From positions 62,001 through 126,000 of the forward strand of contig MDYQ01000016.1 of assembly GCA_003024175.1 (NCBI GenBank): DNA of 64,000 nucleotides. Reading direction: 5' to 3'. The position numbers and the translations under genes were made by a program. This document shows positions 1 through 10,446 of this stretch, piece by piece. The DNA comes from Planoprotostelium fungivorum. Lineage: Eukaryota; Evosea; Variosea; Cavosteliida; Cavosteliaceae. The notes beneath the pieces were generated by a model. It did not search any database and had not been told where the DNA came from. It saw only the letters and a program-made list of their open reading frames with translations. Positions within the stretch are counted from its first letter, which is position 1; each line of letters opens with the position of its first letter.

Positions 1-662
1 ACAAGATCTGATGTGACGGTCAGAAAATGGAAACACACTGATGTCTATAGAGAGACAGGCGTCTAATTTTTGGTTGAGGCGTACATATTACCTAGTGGAT
101 AGCTCGAATTGTGGCACACAGCGAATGGACGGTGGACGTTACGGTCTCGAAACCTTTGTAGAGAAATCCACTGTAATATTCCCTTCTACTATGATGACTG
201 TGACAAGTGATTGATACTATCTTGAATTTTATTGTTTGATCACAATATCAAAAAGGTGAAATGAATCCTTCACTGATATCTTCTGTTGTTCCACACGCCA
301 ACAGGAGGTAAGAAGAAGAAAGATGTTTCAATCTGACTGAGTTTCACGTGAGTTCCTCTCTCTTCCATCATGTGCAGAGTCTGACAACCAGAGTGTGATG
401 TGATGAACAGGAGATAGAGATAGAGAGAGAAGTAGACAGAGGCAGAGAGCCAGTTGTGTATGTGGGCAACAAGGCAGGACGAGGCAGAGCGATGCAAAGA
501 GCTGCAGAGAGAGGCAAACTTGCTGAAGGTGAGATGAGATGAAATGAGAGGAGAAGAGAATGCAGGACCATGCATCATCCGAACATCTTGATGAGTCTGG
601 GGATGTACAGAGAAATCTGCTATAACATTCCCTTTTACTATGATGACATCGATTCAGAGTGT
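1..662. other. 3' flank of EXOSC10, no clear gene
   Basis: I see no convincing gene here. The stretch at about 350-560 is a purine-rich, low-complexity run, and its open frames look like by-products of that composition. A block near 153-205 resembles the block at 610-652 just past the EXOSC10 stop codon, so part of this region may be an old duplicate of the EXOSC10 3' end. Confidence 0.5.
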
Positions 663-3643
663 TTATTGATTCTTCCTCCAATTGGTGTTACCACTCTTGG
701 CTCCAGCGCTTGCCCCTTGAGGCTTCTGAAATTTCCCTTGTGGCTGTTTCGATTAGCGTTGCCCTCCTCTTGACCCCACCTTCTTTGTTCTCTGATATTT
801 CTCTGCTTGTTGCGTCGTCACAGAATTATAATCAAAGGGTGTGATTCCCTTCTTCGTTGTCTTGTTTTCAATCTTGGGTGCTGTCGAAATCACTCTATGC
901 ATAGTCGACTCCTCTTCACCTGCTGTCCTCTTTACTGGTTCCACTTCTTCTATCGTACTGTTTGAATCGATCCATCCGATGTCTTTCATGAATTCGTTCG
1001 CTTGTCGGACGTCAGTTTGCAATGATTCCAGTTGAGCCTTACCGTTCTTCGAGTTCGGCTTGTGTCTCTTGTGCTCGCTCTCTCCATCGGAGCTGCCCTT
1101 TTCAGTTGATTCCTCGCCTGCTCCTCACCTTCCGTCTTTCTTGTCTGTCTCCGCTTGCTTGTTAATGGACCTCTTCTTTCTGATCTGGTTGGACAGGGCA
1201 TAGATCTCAGCCATGGACTTGGGCACTCTGTCCACCTCCTCCGTTTCCTCTGCCTTCTCCTCTTCCCTCTTCACTGCTGTGGGCTCAGCATAGACAATCT
1301 TGGCTCTTGCAGTCTCCATTCGAATCGATGCTGCAATCTTCTCTGCCATCTCACGGCTTCGCTTCGCCGCTTTTCCCTCTCTCTCCTTTTCTCTGTCACA
1401 CACACTCTCTCTCCTCATTCACCTCTTCCATCGTGAAGATGTTTGCCAGTCCCTTCTTATGGGGTGAAGTGATGTTCCCTTTGTTGATGGGAGACAACAT
1501 GGCCTCCACTGCATTCAATGGTTTGGGTAGCATGTCAGTGCCATCACTGATCCATCCTGTCCATCGTTCATCCTCTTCCCTTCCATTTCCTCACCTGCTG
1601 TGCGGTACAATTGGTCTGCAGACAACACTGGGCTCTCTCCATTCTGGTTCAGGCGTGTCTCAGTCCTCCTCACCACTGGGGTCACAAAAGAAGCCTCGTT
1701 CGTGCTTCCACTCTGCGTCCTTCAGTTGACTCTTGCATCACACTTCACCTTCACGGGGGATGAGGGCTCTTTTAATGCCTCAGAGACCAGGTTGAGGACT
1801 GTGTCAAAATGGTTCTTCAGACCAGAAGGGAGTGTCCCACTGGAGCATTCCAACAGGGCCTGTTGCTGTCAATCTTGCGTGGATAGACCTGTCACCTGTG
1901 ATGTCTGTGGCATCTTCTCACTGATGCGGAACATGAGTTGATTGGGTAGTATGTACATCACACTCTCGTCTTCCTCCCTCGCGATGTCGTCTCTCCACTT
2001 GAACAGTCTTTGGAAGACTCTCATCTGTACACCATCAGTCACAGCCATCCTACAACACTACCTGAGGGGGGTTGTACACCAAGTTGTATCGATTGTAGAT
2101 CCCCAGATGTGAAGTCTCGGTCATCATCGGCTTCTCGTACGTCAGCAGACATAATTCTCTACTGCGCTCCCAGACCAGTCTCAGTAAGTCACTCTGTACA
2201 CGCTCAGCAAAAGTGTGAAACCAGGTAGATGAGATACCTCCAGTGTGGATCGGTTGATGAGTTCGTTTCTCATTCTGTCGTAGATGTAGAGCAGGTAATG
2301 TGTGTCCTCTCTCGCGTACTTCAACATCTCTGCAGTGAGGGGCCTCACTCTCCAGTCAGCCAACTGAAATTGCTTGTCGGCGTTGACATTGCAATAAAAG
2401 GAGAGGAGATAAGCCAAAGAGAACTTGGGGTACTCCAGGATTCTCGATGCTTGGCCCGTATCGAACATGTTGACCACGTAGATTCCAAAGTTGGCCTGCA
2501 ACCACACGATATCGGAATCACTTCCGTGAAGAACCTTCTCCTGTTATTCTCCCCCTTCCTCTTCCTCTTACCTTGACGACATTGGGATTTGTGAAAGCAG
2601 GGTTGAGCAGATGCATGTGAGATCGAAGAGCCAAGGTGTCTATGATGAAATCATCCATTCGAGTGGAGATCTGCATCAAGCACACGATCGTCTGGTACGT
2701 TCTAAAGTTGTGTGCCTGACTACTTGAGCTCCTTCGCAGACAAGTACACCTCCTCACCTCTAGATCGACTGCGAATTCGGGAATGTGATTGAGCAAGTTG
2801 GCCAATTCCTCCAGTTGTTCTTTCGTCTGAACGAAATGGTACGTTTTGGCCTCGATAGGCCAGTAGATCATCTCCTGACAAGGAGCCAGCTGTCTGGGGT
2901 GAAACTGCAGAGCCTTGATCTCTGTCTCGTAAGGGTGACTCCATCTGTGTGTCATCAGCACGCAGAACAGAAGGAGTACCTGACTTTGGAAGGGAGGGAA
3001 TGGATTCATCGAGAAGGAGAGACTGAGACAATGGTTTCAGGGCGTTGCATTTCTCCTTTAAGTCGGGCTTGAAGGGTGCCTTGCTGTTATCGAAGGGTGT
3101 CTCAAATTTCTCTTGTGGCTTGGCTGTCACGGTGTGTCTATTCCCCGCTGTGTGATCTCTTGAATCTCTCTGTGGACAGTCAATTTTACTCGAGTTCATG
3201 ACAAGTCTGTGAAGACTAACCTGAGCAAATCGTTGTCTTTCAATGAAGGTGGTGATACCCATCTTATTGTTATTGACTCCCTTGATGGCATCGACCAAGA
3301 TGTCAACATTCTCCAATATTCTGTCTCCAGCATCACTGAAGGCATCATATCGAGATAGTTCCTCCTTTTGATCTGCACTTCCGGTAATCTGGAACTTTCC
3401 CCCAGTTTGTTGATCCAACAAGGATTGGCTCACTGCCAGTAGTTTTCGTGAGAGCTCATTCATCTTCTGCTTGTATGGTGTAAAAGAAGAGAGGTAGCGA
3501 TAGTCCTGCCCCTGTGGGATTCCATTTGCAAAGCGAATAGTTGACACCAATTTAGAAGTGAGGTCGGTGTTGAAAGAGTTATAGTCTGAATAGCCAGGAA
3601 GAAACTCCTCAGGAGCTCCAACCTCCTGATCGTCCATCATCAT
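663..3643 (-). CDS. EXOSC10: Exosome component 10 / Rrp6, 3'-5' exoribonuclease
   Basis: Nuclear exosome exonuclease that trims and degrades rRNA, snoRNA and other nuclear RNAs. The first exon (3643 downward) carries the PMC2NT domain that in other species binds the Rrp47/C1D partner. A DEDD-type exonuclease follows at about 3000-2180: FAVDLE supplies the first acidic pair, VNMFDTGQAS the second block, and YAREDTHYLLYIYD the YxxxD block that marks the DEDDy class. The segment PLTAEMLKYARED is nearly diagnostic of Rrp6. The HRDC region should lie at about 2180-1450, split by short introns. The basic tail ends with KSGNTNWRKNQ before TAA at 663-665, like the NW-containing end of animal EXOSC10. 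An in-frame TAA at 753-755 is best explained by a small intron. The start codon lies 66 bp from that of the divergent aprataxin-like gene. Confidence 0.93.
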
Positions 3644-3709
3644 CTTGATGGTTTTCGGAAAAATTCAGAAAAGGATAAAAATTGGCGGGAAAGGTTGTAG
3701 AATTTAAAA
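3644..3709. promoter_or_regulatory. 66-bp bidirectional promoter with E2F-like site
   Basis: Only 66 bp separate the start codons of EXOSC10 (-) and the aprataxin-like gene (+). TTGGCGGGAAA at 3682-3692 fits the E2F/DP consensus TTTSSCGC-type core. That E2F acts here is inference; the site and spacing are seen directly. Confidence 0.45.
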
Positions 3710-6585
3710 ATGGTTCGCATTTCTGCGAATTCCGGGAAACCAAACCGTTGTACTGAAGAAACCCAATTTTCTGGTCAGAACGAGAGTTGGATGGGTATTT
3801 TCTCTGGTATCATCTTCGCCTTCAATTCTAAGGAGGACACTCTGAGTAACGATCTCGTAAATCTCATCACAGACAATGGAGGAGAATATGCTCGGAGTGT
3901 TACCTCGAATGTTACCCATCTTGTAGCCACCTCTCTCAATCCCTCTATGCGAATTGATTTAGCTACAAAACACCACACTCATATCATTAGACCCGAATTC
4001 TTCGAAGAATCGGCCGAGAGGGGACTGAGATTGAATGAGGCGCACTATTGGTTGAAAAAATCAGAGCAGAAGTCTAGAGGAGGGAAGGTGAGTTCGAGTA
4101 CGACAATGATCTCCTGCTTACACTGTCAAAGAAGGAAGCTCCCATCGCCAAAGAGATCAAGAAATCCGAATCAGTAGAAGTGAGATAGAATGATTGTTTG
4201 GATCTGAGAGGATCAGGGAAAGAGCGACGCACAGAAAGAGTACAGGGTCCAATTATTTCTGAAGACAGAAGAGGAAGAGAAAGAGCTAGAGGTCAAAGAA
4301 GGAAGCAACACATTCGGGAGAGGAGATGACACTGGAATTTCAGACAAGAGATGCAGTCGCAACCAGGTAGAGATCATCGTCGATAAGAAGAAGAGGAAGG
4401 TCACTGCCATCCAAGTGAGAGACTGAAGCTGTGACATCTAAATCATTTCTCACAGAGAGGAACGAATCCATCGATGATCAGAAGAGCCCACGAAGACAAC
4501 TCAGAGCACATGAAGAGAGACGAGGTGAGAGGCAGATGTGAGAAGAACTGAAGAGATCAGGAATACAAGATCGACGATGGGGACACCATCACTCTAGTCA
4601 CCACTCTCTTCCCGATAGTCGTTCGCATATCCTCTGCCGACCTGAAGCGGAGACCTGAATCGCCTCTGCAGAAGACATCCAAGAGAGCAAAGAAGGAGCA
4701 GGTGTGTCTGATGATGTCATACCACTCAAGGATGAAAGGATCTCCCACCATGCCCTTACGGAAGCAAATGTTATCGCAAGAGCAAGGAGCACAATCAACA
4801 GTTCTCTCACTCACTCGAGGAAGAACATTCAGAGGAGGAACAGAAGGAGACAGCAATCAATGATCGTGGGGGAGATGATGAGATGGGAGAGAAAGAAGAA
4901 GAGGGACACAAGAGGATTGCCTTTCCCTCCATCTCCACATCCAACTACGGATTTGATATCGACAGAGCCGCTAAAGCGGCTGTGCGAGTGATCACAGATT
5001 TTCTGGAGACATACAACGATCCCGATCTGAGGCTCGTCTTAGTGGATATCCAGGAGTCGGACACACTCTCCGCCTTTCGAAAGGTCCGTATGTGATCGCA
5101 TCGCATCTCATCCCCTCAGCATTACACTCTCAAAGATAAGAGATTCGTCGTCCAAGCCTGTGACATCACTAAGATGAAGAGCGTTGCCAAGCTGAGATGC
5201 AGGTGAAGTAACAGCGAGGGTGGGCTTGACAGGGACAGATACATCGTCAATGCTGCCAACCCTGGTTACTCCTCGGGAGGCCACGGTGCGAATCGAGCGA
5301 TTCACGCTGCCTGTGAGTCGAGAGATCCACAAGGGAAGCTGATCGAGCACCTGTTCGTCGCCACGAAGAAGAGAGCAAAGAGTGGAAGTGCAGGAGATGC
5401 TCTGCTGGGTGAGAGGAGAGGAGGAGCATCGAGTGATGTAGAGCAGTGGAATTACCTCTGGAGACACCGATGAGAAAGAAGGAAGGAGTGGAATTTGTCA
5501 TTCACTGTGTGGGTCCGAACATGAACGACAACAAGCCGAACAGTTTGAGAGGAGACTATGTGAAGGGAACCCGCCTGCTGACCAAATGCTATGCCTCTAT
5601 CTTGTCTCACTTTGCCCTGTCGCTTGGTTTGAAACCGAAACCTGAGGGACCATTCAAGTCGGACTATGAAGATCCATTCATCTCTGACATCGACGATGAT
5701 GAATTGGATTCTCTCATGAACCCCAAGAAAGAGAAGATAGAGAAGAAGGAAGAGAGGGAAGAGAAGAAGGAAGAGAAGAAACCAAACAATGCATTCAGCT
5801 TATTGATGGGGAACACGAACAAGTTTGATCAACAACCAGCAAAGAAGCCAGCGAGTGGCAGCAACAACGACAACCAAGCCTTCAAGAACTTCCTGCTCCC
5901 TTACGTCACAAACTCAGATGCCAACAAAGAGTCGATCTACCTCCAAACGAATGACTTTACGGTGAGAGGGAGAGGGGGAGGAGAATGACAGAGACAGGTG
6001 ATCAAAGATAAATATCCAAAGGCAAGGTACCACTTCCTCGTCATGTCCCACCGAAAGCCACTCATCATGAACTTGAAAGATCTCGATGCCTCCAAAGTGG
6101 ACCTCTTAGAGCAGATGAAGTCCGTTGGAGAGGATGTAGTACAGAGGTCAGTTGCTCTCCTCCACTCGGCTGACGATCCTCCAGGATACAAGCCCAGAAC
6201 CCGGATGTTGAGTTCAAGATTGGATTTCACGCACAGCCCAGCTTGAAGTGAGTCGATTGCTGAGAGGGGCACTCACAAGAATAGTCTGGTCCACATGCAC
6301 GTCATCTCTCAAGACTTCGACTCTCCGTGCATCAAAAACAAGAAACATTGGAATTCTTTCACCACCCCCTTTTTCGTCCAAGCCGATCAATTCATCGAGA
6401 TGTTGGAGAGGGACAAGAAGATCCAAGTGGGTGTATGGATACATACCCTCGTAGCTGACAGGGAACAGTTTGACGAAGAGAAGTACAAGAAGTACCTAGA
6501 AGCACCGTTGAAGTGTCATAGATGCAAAACGATGATGTCGAATCTTCCTAAGCTGAAGGAGCACATCCGCAAGTGCAAAGAATAA
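3710..6585 (+). CDS. Composite aprataxin-like repair protein: BRCT-FHA-PBZ-macro-HIT-zinc finger
   Basis: Predicted nuclear single-strand-break repair enzyme. Exon 3710-4087 encodes a BRCT domain (NGGEYARSVTSNVTHLVAT). Exons at about 4217-4701 give an FHA domain of the aprataxin/PNKP type (NTFGRGDD, KRCSRNQVEI, then RGTNPS after an intron), a binder of phosphorylated XRCC1/XRCC4 in relatives. At 4739-4813 lies a PAR-binding zinc finger, CPYGSKCYRKSKEHNQQFSH, with Cys codons at 4751 and 4769 and His codons at 4793 and 4811. A macro domain follows in two pieces in reversed order (IAFPSISTSNYGFD before IVNAANPGYSSGG and VIHCVGPNMN). After a Lys/Glu-rich linker comes the aprataxin HIT domain (IKDKYPKARYHFLVM, VHMHVISQDFDSP, NKKHWNSF) and a C-terminal CxxC...HxxxC finger. 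Aprataxin removes AMP from abortive ligation ends. The two HIT histidines at 6292-6300 are kept; the first position of the HxHxH motif is Val-preceded Leu, as in some other aprataxins. Nine or more short introns. Confidence 0.92.
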
Positions 6586-7300
6586 ACATAACTCAACTAT
6601 TTGTGTTGCTCAGCATCATATAAAAAGTGAATATTATAGCGGATTTATCTACAACTAAACACACTCCAGATCTTGGGTCCGTATTCCACTGTCCGTTCGA
6701 AGAAGACCCTTCAAACATTTCTCTAGGTAACAACACGCCGACCCCAGCGCCTCTATGGGGCTCTACGGGCCTCTCAGGCTCTAGCTCGCGTATAAGCGGC
6801 TGAGAGGGGTCTTTTTGGCTGCGTCACGTGACCAGAAAATTCATGAAAACTTGTCTTACATATATTAAAATGCCATTCTGTACCAATAATCTAATATAGG
6901 GAATAGGGAGCAGGGTGACTCTTGGAAGTTTGCCTTCATCCTTTTTGGAATTTCTCTCGGACTTGCAGTGGCTTCTTTCTTCGGCTCATCAAACTGGGAT
7001 GCCGTGCAAGCAATTTGGGACTCTGTCAAAGAACTCGCTATTGTCTACCTTCTCTGGAGATCTCAAGTCCACAGAGCTCCACAAGAAGGTCCAATAGCTG
7101 CTCCCTCCAATCAAATAGCGGATGTATCTGTCCCTTTGATACAACAGATCCAAGATCAGGCCTCCTGATTGAGAAGGAGCTCATCTAGTGGCTCTGTCTA
7201 ATAAAATGTGCACTATTTATAGTTTCATTAAATATGTTCTTGCTCAATATTTCATAGTGCCAAGATGGGCACCCCTCTTTATGTTTTTACCCGTGGTGTT
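6586..7300. other. Intergenic stretch with a small membrane-protein-like frame
   Basis: Downstream of the aprataxin-like gene and before the transposon fossils. A frame at about 6921-7168 (+) reads as a hydrophobic segment (FAFILFGISLGLAVASFFG) followed by a short tail ending in TAG/TGA-rich sequence. It has no upstream ATG, only an internal one at 6968. It may be a remnant of the neighbouring element. I recognise no family. Confidence 0.35.
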
Positions 7301-7316
7301 TGTGTAGAATAATGAG

Positions 7317-7597
7317 ATGATGCAACAAGCATACAACAAGTATCTGGCAGCTAATGCCAAAGTTAACAACCTAACCAGACAGCAACAGAGTAAGCAAGTA
7401 AGTTGGTTGATGAATAAACCTAAGAAGCAGTTCTTAGAGTGTGTAGCAAAACCTACACCTCCTGAGGTATTCCAAAAGTGTGTTGAACAGTATGATGATC
7501 CTGATGCTATATGAACAGTACAAGATCATACCATATAGTGGATTGAGAAATTCAGCATATGAGAAAGAGTTAAATGCAGGACATATAAACAGAGCAG
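7317..7597 (+). pseudogene. Element protein of unknown function, copy 1 (fossil fragment)
   Basis: Matches the fuller copy at 7955-8474 (shared NKYLAAN, LTRQQQSKQVSWLMNKPKKQ, CVEQYDDPD). It is ended by the long terminal repeat that begins at 7598, so the retroelement inserted into it. I recognise no domain. Confidence 0.6.
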
Positions 7598-7796
7598 TGT
7601 TATGACGCTACGATGTAAAGAAGGAATATCGACGAGAAAAGGAATTGATTTAACGGTCTACAATTGTATTGTGTAATAAAAAGGGATTGTTCGAAGCCCC
7701 TCTGCAAGTAGAGAGGTCTCGTACATCACCATCAAGTCCACCATCTGCATCCATCCTTTACCCCAACATCAAGTGTGAGATAATCCTTTTATAACA
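7598..7796. repeat. Long terminal repeat, 199 bp (5' LTR or LTR remnant)
   Basis: Starts TGTTATGACGC and ends TTATAACA, with the short inverted ends typical of LTRs. It matches the LTR at 16194-16392 over its full 199 bp with about five differences. The bases flanking it do not form a target-site duplication, so it is not a clean solo LTR. The 157 bp after it (7797-7953) may be internal retroelement sequence, ending at the N at 7954. Confidence 0.85.
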
Positions 7797-7954
7797 TCCT
7801 TCGAACCCATCTCCTTGATATCATATCTTCCATAAGGAAGGAAAGGGGAAAAGAGAGAAAGAGGATCGTCTCGAAAGAGAAGGGGTCAGCAGCGGATAAC
7901 ACCTGTCTTGTTGACACATCATCGGATACATATTATCTTATCCATCACTTTGGN

Positions 7955-8474
7955 CAACAAGTATCTGGCAGCTAATACCAAAGTTAATGATCTAACCAGA
8001 CAGCAACAGAGTAAGCAAGTAAGTTGGTTGATGAATAAACCTAAGAAGCAGTTCTTAGGATGTGTGGCAAAACATACACCTCCTGAAGTGTTCCAAAAGT
8101 GTGTTGAGCAGTATGATGATCCTGATGCTAAATATGAACAGTATAAGATTATACCATATAGTGGGCTGAGAAACTCAGCATATGAGAAAGAGTTGAATGC
8201 AGGACACACAAACAGAGCAGCAGTGCTGAGACCACCTCCTGGAATGAAGATACAACACCTACCTAAAGGTATCAGAGAGTATGTAAGTAGGAACCCCAGT
8301 GAATTTAAGGATTACCTTGATGAAATATCAGCTGAAACCAAGTATCTCAGTACTATAAGCAGGTTAGTAAAGAAGGAGACTGGTCCAGATGCAAGAGACA
8401 GAATCAGAAGAAGGATTCTACAAGCTGCAGAGGATACAGGTGATGACACTGATGTTGATGTTGAAAATGAGTAA
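7955..8474 (+). pseudogene. Element protein of unknown function, copy 2 (fossil)
   Basis: About 170 residues, rich in Gln, Lys and Asp, ending in an acidic tail (DTGDDTDVDVENE). It begins directly at the N at 7954, so its true start lies outside this copy. It is encoded next to and convergent with the integrase. No family was recognised; it could be a minor structural or DNA-binding protein of the element. Confidence 0.5.
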
Positions 8475-8528
8475 ATTGTAGTATTTCTGGGTAAAACATA
8501 GGAAAACAAGTAAATCTTCTTTTTTATG

Positions 8529-9140
8529 CTACTGAGCTATTTTTTGTTTAATAGTCTTGTTGAATCTTTCTATAATGCCCAAAGGAGTGTATGGGAATGA
8601 TGTCAACTGGTGTATTCCATGATCTGTACATACTTGTTTCACTTCTTTTGCAATAAATTCTTTTCCATTATCTGAAAGTAGAATTATTGGCTTATATGCC
8701 TTATTGTTTATTTTGATTCTAAAAATATAATCTAAAGCTCTGGCTATAGTCTTTCCTTGCTTATTCTGCAAAGGAATTGCCAAGGCATACTTAGAGAATA
8801 CATCAATGATTGTCAGAAGATAGTTAGTGCCATCATTGTACTCAGCAGAATGCTGCATATCTGCAAGGTCTATCTGCCATTTAACCAGTGGTCCAGGTAC
8901 AACAGTGTGTTTCTGCTGTTTGTATTGTAAGTTGAAACCCAAGTGTCTCTTATAAGTTGATTGATGAGATAGAAAACTCCTGATATCATCAACTGTGAAT
9001 TCCAATTTAAAGATATTATGTCTGCTGGCACTTCTATATAATCCTTCAATAGAATTTGATGTAGTAGAAGGATCTAACCATATACTGAGGAGATATTCAG
9101 TCAAATTAGGTCCAATTTTTTGTCTTTTCCCTCTGTGCAT
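8529..9140 (-). pseudogene. Polinton-type integrase, copy A (fossil)
   Basis: About 200 residues of an rve-family integrase. Visible landmarks are IDLADMQHSAEYNDGTNYLL and TIIDVFSKYALAIPL around the first catalytic Asp, LLSDNGKEF around the second, and GIIERFNKTIKQKIAQ around the Glu. It is nearly identical to the copy at 9722-10336, together with the AT-rich segment that follows. This copy ends at the N at 9228. Confidence 0.75.
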
Positions 9141-9228
9141 ATTCTCTATAAATCACTTTTAATTTTTATATAAATAAATATTACTATTGTTTAATAAATT
9201 ACATTTTTAAAAAAGATCATCAGTTATN

Positions 9229-9694
9229 GAAAGCAGAATCATTGGTTTATATGCTTTGTTATTTATCTTGATTCTAAAGATATAATCTAAAGCTCTGGCT
9301 ATAGTCTGTCCTTGCTTATTCTGCAAAGAAATTACCAGGGCATACTTAGAGAACACATCAATAATTGTCAGAAGATAGTTAGTGCCATCATTATACTCAG
9401 CAGAGTTCTGCATGTCTGCAAGGTCCATCTGCCATTTGCCATTGGTCTATGTACAACAGTATGTTTCTGCTGTTTATATTGTAAGTTGAAACCTAAGTGT
9501 CTCTTATAAGTTGATTGATGAGATAGAAAACTCCTGATATTATCAACTGTGAATTCCAATTTGAAGATATTATGTCTGCTGGCACTTCTATATAATCCTT
9601 CAATAGAGTTTGATGTAGTAGAAGGATCCAGCCATATACTGAGTAGATATTCAGTCAAACTAGGTGCAATTCTTTGTCTTTTCCCTCTGTGCAT
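9229..9694 (-). pseudogene. Polinton-type integrase, copy B (diverged fossil fragment)
   Basis: Partial integrase lying between two N bases (9228 and 9720). It is visibly more diverged from copies A and C than they are from each other. Part of the domain is missing. It is probably from another element copy or from an allele. Confidence 0.7.
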
Positions 9695-9721
9695 ACTCTC
9701 TATAAATCACTTTCTATTTNA

Positions 9722-10336
9722 AAGATACTGAGCTATTTTTTGTTTGATAGTCTTGTTGAACCTTTCTATAATACCTAAAGGAGTGTATGGAAATGATGTC
9801 AACTGGTGTATTCCATGATCTGTACATACTTGTTTCACTTCTTTTGCAATAAATTCTTTTCCATTATCTGAAAGTAGAATTATTGGCTTATATGCCTTAT
9901 TGTTTATTTTGATTCTAAAAATATAATCTAAAGCTCTGGCTATAGTCTTTCCTTGCTTATTCTGCAAAGGAATTGCCAAGGCATACTTAGAGAATACATC
10001 AATGATTGTCAGAAGATAGTTAGTGCCATCATTGTACTCAGCAGAATGCTGCATATCTGCAAGGTCTATCTGCCATTTAACCAGTGGTCCAGGTACAACA
10101 GTGTGTTTCTGCTGTTTGTATTGTAAGTTGAAACCCAAGTGTCTCTTATAAGTTGATTGATGAGATAGAAAACTCCTGATATCATCAACTGTGAATTCCA
10201 ATTTAAAGATATTATGTCTGCTGGCACTTCTATATAATCCTTCAATAGAATTTGATGTAGTAGAAGGATCTAACCATATACTGAGGAGATATTCAGTCAA
10301 ATTAGGTCCAATTTTTTGTCTTTTCCCTCTGTGCAT
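9722..10336 (-). pseudogene. Polinton-type integrase, copy C (fossil)
   Basis: Same protein as copy A. Its first 70 bases differ from A at several places and the rest matches almost perfectly, giving a mosaic look. It is followed by the same AT-rich tract and then runs on into the polymerase-side sequence at 10447, so it is the copy with the most natural context. Confidence 0.75.
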
Positions 10337-10446
10337 ATTCTCTATAAATCACTTTTAATTTTTATATAAATAAATATTACTATTGTTTAATAAATTACAT
10401 TTTTAAAAAAGATCATCAGTTATATATTACGAATTTACAACTGATC

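Noticed and set aside
1-30. The first 21 bases resemble 13193-13213 (two mismatches)
   Set aside because: A match of this size is expected about once among all pairs in 64 kb; no further similarity extends it.
7797-7815. TTCGAACCC next to the LTR, looking like a tRNA T-arm
   Set aside because: No cloverleaf can be drawn around it; a chance or primer-site-like match only. No tRNA genes were found in the window.
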